Source: Actinocrinis puniceicyclus
Lineage (GTDB): Bacteria; Actinomycetota; Actinomycetes; Streptomycetales; Catenulisporaceae
Reading direction: 5' to 3'
Length of the DNA: 47,627 bases
Assembly: GCF_018283645.1 (NCBI RefSeq)
Contig: NZ_JAGSXH010000042.1
Location: 1 to 47,627, forward strand
The notes beneath the pieces were generated by a model. That model did not search any database and had not been told where the DNA came from. It saw nothing but the letters and a program-made list of their open reading frames with translations. Made by a program: the position numbers and the translations under genes. The first letter of the stretch is position 1, and every line of letters begins with the position of its first letter. This document shows, piece after piece, positions 41,875-47,627 of this stretch.

Positions 41875-41975
41875 TATCGCCCCACCGGCGGGCCTCTCCC
41901 GCACGCGCGCCGGTTGCGGCATGATGGATCCCCGGCGCATCGACGAAGGCGCGCCGGACCGGAGGAATACTCGCC

Positions 41976-42653
41976 ATGGGCAGACGCGGTGTCGGTGCAC
42001 ACGGCACACCTGCGCGCGATTGCGCGCCGGATCAGGCGTCCGCCCAGGCTCCGCGCCAACGCGCGAAGAAGAACGGTCGCGGCGCGACGTACTCGGTCGT
42101 CGTAATGACCGTGGGCTCGCTGTTCGCCGTCGCGGTGCTGGCGGCGCAGGCCGCGGCGACCGCACCGCGCGTGTCCAACAACCCGACCGTCAACGCGGGC
42201 AAAGCCTCGGTTCAGCCGTCGGCGAACGCCTCCGGCGCCCCGAGCACCTCCGGCGGCGCGAACGCGCTGCCCGCGGGCTCAGGTTCGGGTGCGCGCATCG
42301 TCTACGGCGAGGCCGCCAAGCGCGTCTGGCTCGTGTCCGCCGCCAACGCGGTCGTGCGCACGTTCCCGGTGGTGCCCGGCACGGTGACCGCGCCGACCGG
42401 GAACTTCGCCGTGACCAACCGGCTGGCCGCGGTCACCGGCACGGACGGCACCCCGGTCCAGTACGTCGTACTGTTCGACAAGGCGAAAGTCGGCGGCTCG
42501 GCGACGGCCTTCGGCTTCGACGCGGTGGCCAACGTGACCGGGATGCCCCCCGCACCGGCCTCGCGTACCGGTGGCATCCGGATGCAGCAGACTGACGCCC
42601 AGGCGCTGTGGACGTTCTCCAGCATCGGCACGCCCGTCGTCGTAATGCCCTGA
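41976..42653 (+). CDS. Membrane protein with degenerate L,D-transpeptidase (YkuD)-like domain
   Basis: ATG at 41976 follows GGAGG. The 225-residue protein has a ~40-residue basic cytoplasmic tail, one membrane segment (YSVVVMTVGSLFAVAVLAAQ), a Ser/Gly/Asn linker and a C-terminal domain of ~120 residues. That domain follows the YkuD fold order: GARIVYGEAAKRVWLVSAAN, VPGTVTAPTGNFAVTN, then GGIRMQQTDAQALWTFSSIG with the final TPVVVMP. In active enzymes the SHGCIRM motif supplies His and Cys. Here it reads RTGGIRM, so both catalytic residues are lost, and the upstream HG motif is absent. It is therefore probably a binding or scaffold pseudoenzyme at the cell wall. It interrupts the tsa/alr housekeeping run in the opposite orientation. 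Confidence 0.82.
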   Translation: MGRRGVGAHGTPARDCAPDQASAQAPRQRAKKNGRGATYSVVVMTVGSLFAVAVLAAQAAATAPRVSNNPTVNAGKASVQPSANASGAPSTSGGANALPAGSGSGARIVYGEAAKRVWLVSAANAVVRTFPVVPGTVTAPTGNFAVTNRLAAVTGTDGTPVQYVVLFDKAKVGGSATAFGFDAVANVTGMPPAPASRTGGIRMQQTDAQALWTFSSIGTPVVVMP

Positions 42654-42667
42654 CCCTCCCGGCCGGC

Positions 42668-43186
42668 TCAGCCGAACCGCTCGGCCAGCCCCGCTCCGTA
42701 CGCGCGGACCTCGACGACCCTGACGTCGTCAGCTCCCTGCGCCGCCGCGGCGTCGAGGGCCGCCGTCCGCTCGATGCGCACCTCCAGCCGCTCGCCGGAG
42801 AGCACCTCGGCCTTGCCCTCGCCCCACTCGACGACCGTCACCGAGTCCTCGACCGAGGCGTCCAGGTCGAGGTCGTCCAGCTCGGCGAGCGAGCCGAGCC
42901 GGTAGGCGTCCACGTGCACCAGCGGGGTGCCGCCGGAGAGCGAGGGGTGCACCCGCGCGATCACGAACGTGGGCGAGGTGATCGGCCCGCGCACGCCCAG
43001 GCTCTCGGCCAGGCCCTGGGTGAACGTGGTCTTCCCGGCCCCAAGTTCACCCGAAAGGATGACAAGGTCGCCCGCGCGCAGCCGGCTACCGAGCCGCAGC
43101 CCGGCCTCCCGCGTGTCCCGCGCCTGAGCGGCTTCGACCCGCTCCACCACCGTCACCGCACCGATGTCCGTCACTGCGTCGCCCAC
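42668..43186 (-). CDS. tsaE: tRNA t6A biosynthesis ATPase TsaE
   Basis: The 172-residue protein starts at GTG 43186. Walker A GELGAGKTT is at residues 46-54, followed by FTQGLAESLGVRGPITSPTF, the TsaE-specific switch segment. HVDAYRLGS precedes DLDASVEDSVTVVEWGEG, the family's E-W-G motif. TsaE binds the TsaB-TsaD complex and hydrolyses ATP to reset it after each t6A cycle. It lies between the alpha/beta hydrolase gene and the divergent YkuD-like gene, as in many actinobacteria (alr-hydrolase-tsaE). Confidence 0.96.
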   Translation of the reverse strand: MGDAVTDIGAVTVVERVEAAQARDTREAGLRLGSRLRAGDLVILSGELGAGKTTFTQGLAESLGVRGPITSPTFVIARVHPSLSGGTPLVHVDAYRLGSLAELDDLDLDASVEDSVTVVEWGEGKAEVLSGERLEVRIERTAALDAAAAQGADDVRVVEVRAYGAGLAERFG

Positions 43187-43226
43187 CGCGCTCCGCCTGC
43201 CTCTGCGCCCGAACCGGATGATCCGT

Positions 43227-44420
43227 CTACGAGGCGTTCGACGACTTGCCCTGACGCCCCTCGACCCGGTCCAACAGCCTACGCAGTGCGGCGTTCACCT
43301 CATGCGGATGCTCAAGAATCACGACGTGTCCGGCGTCCGGCACGCACACGAAGTCCGCGGAAGGGATCGCGTCGGCCAGCGCGCGACTGTGCCTGAGCGG
43401 CAGCAACAGATCCTTGTCGGCCGCCAGGACCAGCGTCGGTACCCGGTCGAACAACGGGATCGCGTTCGCCTTGTCGTGGTCCCGCAGCACGGTGAAGAAG
43501 CGGGCGATGACGTCGATCGGCGTCGACTGGATCAGTTCCAGCACGAAACGCACGGCGGACTCCGGGGCCTCCGCGCCGAAGGCATACCGCCGCGCCAGCA
43601 CCAAGCCCAGGTCTCCGCCGACCCGGCGGCCGCGCTCGACCAGACCGCGCTGCCTGTTCAGCAGTTCGAACACGCCGGGAGCGGTCGAGTGGAACACCCT
43701 GGCCGCGGCCCTGGGCAGGCCGAACTCCAGGTCCGCGAACTGCCCGCCGGACGTGGCCAGCAGGCCGGCGCCCACCACCCGGTCCCCGAACAGCTCCGGG
43801 TGCGACTCGGCCAGCGCCATCATCGTCATCGCGCCCATCGAGTGCCCGATCAGGACGATCGGACCGGTCGGACAGGTCGCCTCGATCACCGCGTACAAGT
43901 CCTCGCCGGTGACGTCGATGGACAGGTCCCTGCCCGGCTTCAGCGAATCGGAGCGGCCGTGCCCGCGCTGGTCCCAGAACACCATGCGGTATTCGCCGGA
44001 GAACTCGGAACGCTGATAGTGCCAGCTGTCCTGGTGCAGGCAGAACCCGTGCGTGAAGATCAGGGTCGGACGTTCGTCCTCCGCGTGCGCGCGCGACGGC
44101 TGCCGGGAAGAGGAACGGCCGCTGCGGTTCCAGTTCACGCTGCGCGGCCAGCCGAACGGGTCGTCGACCTCGACATAAAGCTCCGTGCCGTCCGCCGCCA
44201 TCACCGTCTGTGGAAGGCCGCGCAGCGTGCCGTAAGCCTCGCCCGGATCGTGGATCTGCGCCATCCGCCGCACGGCCCGGCCTATCGTGTACCGCTCGAG
44301 CGCGATCCCGACGGCCGTGCCCGCCGCGACGACACCCAGCGCCGCGCCCACGATGCTCGCGCCGCGCGGAAAACCGCGCTGGATCGCGTTCTGCGCGACG
44401 CCTGACGCACTTTCACCCAC
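43227..44420 (-). CDS. Alpha/beta hydrolase, membrane-anchored
   Basis: The 397-residue product has an N-terminal hydrophobic segment (ASIVGAALGVVAAGTAVGIA), a probable membrane anchor, then an alpha/beta hydrolase domain. THGFCLHQDSW holds the oxyanion loop, VFWDQRGHGRSD the conserved strand-loop, VLIGHSMGAMTMMALAE the nucleophile Ser, LVLAADKDLLLP the acid Asp and VPDAGHVVILEHPHEVNAAL the His. A stretch of Arg/Ser (SGRSSSRQPSRAHAEDE) interrupts the domain near residue 100. The gene sits between alr and tsaE, a position conserved in actinomycetes, but the substrate is unknown; lipid esterase or proline iminopeptidase-like activity is possible. Confidence 0.92.
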   Translation of the reverse strand: MGESASGVAQNAIQRGFPRGASIVGAALGVVAAGTAVGIALERYTIGRAVRRMAQIHDPGEAYGTLRGLPQTVMAADGTELYVEVDDPFGWPRSVNWNRSGRSSSRQPSRAHAEDERPTLIFTHGFCLHQDSWHYQRSEFSGEYRMVFWDQRGHGRSDSLKPGRDLSIDVTGEDLYAVIEATCPTGPIVLIGHSMGAMTMMALAESHPELFGDRVVGAGLLATSGGQFADLEFGLPRAAARVFHSTAPGVFELLNRQRGLVERGRRVGGDLGLVLARRYAFGAEAPESAVRFVLELIQSTPIDVIARFFTVLRDHDKANAIPLFDRVPTLVLAADKDLLLPLRHSRALADAIPSADFVCVPDAGHVVILEHPHEVNAALRRLLDRVEGRQGKSSNAS

Positions 44421-44515
44421 GAGAAACTACCTCTCCGCTGTAGCGACCCCAGCCTCCACTTGAGGTGTTACCCGCTAGTATCGTCAGCAGACGTGTAAAG
44501 GTGGACACCGGGCGG

Positions 44516-45673
44516 CTACGGGTTTCCGCCGGCGTGGAGGTAGACACGAGCTACCCGCGGACCGATCCGCGTAACGATCTCGTACGCGATCGTTCCGACG
44601 AGTTCGGCCCAGTCCTGCGCCGTCGGCTCGCCGCGCTCGCCCGGCCCGAAGAGCACGACCTCGTCGCCGACTCCCGCTTCCTGATCGCCCAGGTCGACCA
44701 CGAACTGGTCCATCGCGACCCGGCCGGCGATCGTGTGGCGCACCCCGTCGATCCACACCGGCGCACGGTTCGACGCGGCGCGCGGGATGCCGTCGGCGTA
44801 GCCGGCCGGGACCAGACCCAGGCGTGTGCGCCGCGCGGTGTGGTACGTGTGCCCGTACGAGATGCCGCTGCCGGCCTCGACCTGCTTGACCAGCGCGAGC
44901 CGGCCGACCAGCGTCATGGCCGGATGCAGGCCGAAGTCGGCCGCGCTGCCCTCGTCCGGGGCCGGCGAGACGCCGTAGGTCGCCAGGCCGCTGCGCACCA
45001 GGTCGAAGTGCGAATCCAGGACCAGCAAGGTGGCCGGGGAGTTCGCGATGTGCCGCACCTCGGGGCGCAGGCCCGCGCGCTCGGCGATGTCCAGCGCCAC
45101 GTGGAACGCACTCAACTGCGCGGCGACGGACGGATGGCGCGGCTCGTCGGCACAGGCGAAGTGGGACCACAGGCCCGTCACCGTCACCAGGCCGTCCTCC
45201 TGCGCCTTGACCGCCTCCTCGACCAGCAACGGCCAGTCATGCGGCGGCGCGCCGTTGCGGCCCAGCCCGGTGTCCGCCTTCAGCTGGATGCGGGCGGGCC
45301 GGCCGCCGAGTGCCCGCACCGCCTCGGTCACCTCGCGCAGCGCCCAGAGTCCCGAGACCGAGACGTCGACGCCCGCCGCGATCAGGTCGGCGAACGGATC
45401 GCCCGGGACGTGCAGCCAGGTCAGGATCGGCACCGTGAGCCCCGCGGCGCGCAACGCCAGCGCCTCCTCCGGCAGCGCGGTACCCAGCCATGTCGCCCCC
45501 GCCTCGACCGCCGCCCGCGCGCACTGGACCATTCCGTGCCCGTAAGCGTCGGCCTTGACCACGGCCATCACCTGCGCTGAGCCGGCTACCTCCCGCATCC
45601 GGCGCACATTGGAGCGGACCGCGGCGAGATCGATCCTGGCCTCCAAACGCGCCTGCTCACCGGTGCTCATCAC
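44516..45673 (-). CDS. alr: Alanine racemase
   Basis: GTG at 45673 overlaps the nnrD stop by four bases; the ATG immediately after (45670) is an alternative start. The 385-residue PLP enzyme makes D-Ala for peptidoglycan. The TIM-barrel N-terminus EARIDLAAVRSNVRRM precedes the PLP lysine in MAVVKADAYGHGMVQCARA. The second catalytic base Tyr is in GSGISYGHTYHTARRTRL. GYADGIPRAASNRAPVWIDG and GRVAMDQFVVDLG are also standard. The length is normal for the family. It is translationally coupled to nnrD. Confidence 0.97.
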   Translation of the reverse strand: MMSTGEQARLEARIDLAAVRSNVRRMREVAGSAQVMAVVKADAYGHGMVQCARAAVEAGATWLGTALPEEALALRAAGLTVPILTWLHVPGDPFADLIAAGVDVSVSGLWALREVTEAVRALGGRPARIQLKADTGLGRNGAPPHDWPLLVEEAVKAQEDGLVTVTGLWSHFACADEPRHPSVAAQLSAFHVALDIAERAGLRPEVRHIANSPATLLVLDSHFDLVRSGLATYGVSPAPDEGSAADFGLHPAMTLVGRLALVKQVEAGSGISYGHTYHTARRTRLGLVPAGYADGIPRAASNRAPVWIDGVRHTIAGRVAMDQFVVDLGDQEAGVGDEVVLFGPGERGEPTAQDWAELVGTIAYEIVTRIGPRVARVYLHAGGNP

Positions 45674-47106
45674 TGAAGATTGTGCCAGGCCCGCGGAAGG
45701 GAGGCGAGCAGGTCACCGGCCGCGATCGGGCCCTCGCGGCGCGCGAGCCTCCCCGCGAGACCGTGCATGTAAGCGCCGACGCTCGCTGCGTCCAGCGGCC
45801 GCAGGCCGGCCGCGAGCAGCGCGCCGATCAGGCCGGCGAGCACGTCGCCGCTGCCCGCCGTCGCCAGCGCCGCGGTCCCGGTCGGGTTGGCGCGCACCGC
45901 GCCGCCGCCCGGCTCGGCGATCAGCGTGGTAGAGCCTTTGAGCAGGACCGTGGCGCCGAGTTCCGCCGCGAGCCCGCGCACGAAGTCGAGCCGGTTCGCC
46001 TCCACCTGCGCGCGCTCCACCCCCAGCAATCGGGCCGCTTCACCGGCGTGCGGGGTGAGCACGATGTGTTCGCCGAGGTCGAGATCGTCGAGATACGTCA
46101 ACGCGCCCGCGTCGAGCACGGCCGGAAGCGCGCTGTCCACGACCTGCTTGGTCCGCTGTGCCGCGTACTCGTCGTCGGCCGGAAGACCGCTCCCGCACAC
46201 CCATGCCTGCACGCGGCCCGCCGCGCTCGGCAGTTCCGCCTCGACCAGAACCTCCGGCCAACGGCGCAGGATCTCTTCGCCGACCTGACGCGGGCCCGAG
46301 TACCGCACCGCCCCCACGCCCCCGCGCAGCGCACCACCTACCGCCAGCATCCCGGCCCCCGGATAATCCACCGACCCGCAGGCGACACCGACCACCCCGC
46401 GCAGGTACTTGTCCGTAGCGTGGGACGGTCGCGGCAGCAGACCGGCGACATCAGCGGCCTGGAGCGCCTCCACAGCCGCGTGCTCGGGCAGCGCGCTCAA
46501 GCCGATGTCGACCAACTCGACCACGCCCGCGTGCTCAGCGGCCGGATCGATCAACAGCCCCGGCTTGTACGCCCCGAAGGTGACGGTCGCGTCGGCCCGG
46601 ACGCACGTCCCGGCGACCTGCCCGCTGTCCGCGTCGATCCCGCTCGGCAGATCGACCGCGAGCACCGCGGCCGCGGCGTCCGCGGCGGCCCGGGCCAGCT
46701 GCGCGGCGCGTCCGCGCAGGCCGCCGTGCCCGCCGATGCCCAGCATCCCGTCGATGATCAGCTCGGCGTCGTCCAGTGCCGTTTCGTCGGCGGTGCGGCC
46801 CCCGGCCTCGACCAGAGCGGCCAGACCCCCGGCGTGCACGCGTGTCTCGTCCAGCAGAACCGCGCGCACCCTCGCCCCGCGGCGCGCGAGTCCCGCCCCC
46901 GCGTACAACGCGTCGCCGCCGTTGTCACCCACGCCGACCAAAAGTGCGACGCGCGCACCGTACACGCCGCCCGAGTCCCGCAGGATGCGCGCGGCCACGG
47001 CCGCCAGTCCCGCCGCGGCCCGCTGCATCAGGGCCCCGTCGGGCAGACGGGCCATCAGATCGGCTTCGGCCCGGCGGATCTCGTCAACGTGATAGGCACG
47101 GCGCAT
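45670..47106 (-). CDS. nnrD: Bifunctional NAD(P)H-hydrate epimerase / ADP-dependent dehydratase
   Basis: The 478-residue fusion repairs hydrated NAD(P)H. The N-terminal ~210 residues are the YjeF/NnrE epimerase domain (LMQRAAAGLAAVAARILRD, VGVGDNGGDALYAGAGLARR, AVDLPSGIDADSGQVAG). The C-terminal ~260 residues are the ribokinase-like dehydratase: HIVLTPHAGEAARLLG, TVLLKGSTTLIAEPGG and NPTGTAALATAGSGDVLAGL, the last containing the anion-hole GSGD. Both active-site regions look intact. The ATG at 47106 is 42 bases downstream of acpS. It precedes alr with a four-base overlap, so acpS-nnrD-alr is likely an operon. Confidence 0.96.
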   Translation of the reverse strand: MRRAYHVDEIRRAEADLMARLPDGALMQRAAAGLAAVAARILRDSGGVYGARVALLVGVGDNGGDALYAGAGLARRGARVRAVLLDETRVHAGGLAALVEAGGRTADETALDDAELIIDGMLGIGGHGGLRGRAAQLARAAADAAAAVLAVDLPSGIDADSGQVAGTCVRADATVTFGAYKPGLLIDPAAEHAGVVELVDIGLSALPEHAAVEALQAADVAGLLPRPSHATDKYLRGVVGVACGSVDYPGAGMLAVGGALRGGVGAVRYSGPRQVGEEILRRWPEVLVEAELPSAAGRVQAWVCGSGLPADDEYAAQRTKQVVDSALPAVLDAGALTYLDDLDLGEHIVLTPHAGEAARLLGVERAQVEANRLDFVRGLAAELGATVLLKGSTTLIAEPGGGAVRANPTGTAALATAGSGDVLAGLIGALLAAGLRPLDAASVGAYMHGLAGRLARREGPIAAGDLLASLPRAWHNLQ

Positions 47107-47147
47107 GTCCCGACTCTATGCCGAAGCCCACCGGGAAACGGGTCAGT

Positions 47148-47498
47148 TCAACCCTCGGCGATGACAACCGCTGAGGCGATCCCGGCATCGTGGCTGAGCG
47201 ACAGATGCAGGTTCACCACGCCCAGTTCGGCGGCGCGCGCCGCGACGCTGCCGCGTACCACCAGCCGGGGCCGGCCCGAGGTCTCGCTGACCACCTCGGC
47301 GTCGTGCCAGTGCAGCGTCCCGGGCGCGCCGAGCGCCTTCGCGACCGCCTCCTTCGCGGCGAACCGGGCCGCGAGCGAAGCGATCTTCACGCGCCGCTCG
47401 CCCTCGGTGAAAAGCCGCTCGGCCATGCCGGGGGTTCGTTCCAGCGTCGCCTGGAAACGCGCGACGTCGACCACGTCGATGCCCACTCCGACGATCAT
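47148..47498 (-). CDS. acpS: Holo-[acyl-carrier-protein] synthase
   Basis: ATG at 47498 has a perfect AGGAGG nine bases upstream. The 116-residue protein transfers 4'-phosphopantetheine from CoA to acyl carrier proteins. [20 protein letters not shown] contains the Mg-binding Asp, and [20 protein letters not shown] the second metal-ligand Glu. [19 protein letters not shown] is the usual C-terminus. The length is typical of group I AcpS. It is the first gene of the acpS-nnrD-alr run. The 129 bases upstream to the window edge hold no gene I can support. Confidence 0.96.
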   Translation of the reverse strand: MIVGVGIDVVDVARFQATLERTPGMAERLFTEGERRVKIASLAARFAAKEAVAKALGAPGTLHWHDAEVVSETSGRPRLVVRGSVAARAAELGVVNLHLSLSHDAGIASAVVIAEG

Positions 47499-47627
47499 CG
47501 CCGCTCACCTCCTGGGCCGCCGGACGTAGCGGCGCCACCTACTCGGCCAGGTCGCCGCCGCCACCGACTCACCGCGCACTGTCAGCCGGCGAATGCGGTG
47601 CGTGCCAGCCACCCTACCGGGGCCCGC

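Overview
The window is high-GC actinobacterial chromosome, most likely from a filamentous soil actinomycete of the Streptomyces/Catenulispora type. This rests on strong G/C third-position bias, many GTG starts, abundant secreted and regulatory genes, DasR-like sites, a SapB-type lanthipeptide cluster and the conserved actinobacterial acpS-nnrD-alr-hydrolase-tsaE...tsaB-rimI-tsaD block at the right end. The species cannot be fixed from sequence reading alone.

Layout. 1-2.2 kb: N-terminal part of a secreted chitin-binding protein (probably a chitinase) with a pair of DasR-like operators far upstream, then a divergent lipoprotein. 2.2-4.6 kb: one lower-GC gene encoding an HsdR-like nuclease domain fused to a P-loop ATPase, a candidate anti-phage gene. 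4.9-10.8 kb: a small alpha/beta hydrolase, a drug-type ABC exporter operon with its MerR regulator, and a TetR/MFS pair with twin operators. 11-16.8 kb: a large membrane protein, a secreted beta-helix protein under a LacI-type operator, and glutamate decarboxylase.

16.8-27.2 kb: a class III (SapB/RamS-type) lanthipeptide cluster in the order synthetase LanKC, 38-residue precursor, hairpin, two ABC half-transporters. The precursor is too short for ordinary ORF calling but has the leader motif ILDLQGME and two S-x2-S-x3-C labionin motifs. A divergent XRE-type regulator and a two-component system follow. 27.1-30 kb: a SAM methyltransferase and a DUF2079-like membrane protein.

30.05-37.4 kb: two decayed, inverted IS982-like remnants bracket about 6.6 kb. 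Inside is a compact operon encoding a 49-residue secreted peptide, a 98-residue cytosolic protein, a membrane-anchored protein and a secreted CHAP hydrolase with seven repeats. It is divergent from a TrmB/LuxR-type regulator, with nested palindromes between them. I regard this as the best candidate for an undescribed system, possibly a peptide-linked signalling or wall-remodelling cassette. A large membrane protein completes the block.

37.4-47.6 kb: OsmC peroxidase, a small secreted protein, an FMN-binding protein, then the housekeeping run for t6A tRNA modification (tsaD, tsaB, tsaE), rimI, alanine racemase, NAD(P)HX repair and holo-ACP synthase. An inserted divergent gene encodes an L,D-transpeptidase-like protein that has lost its catalytic residues.
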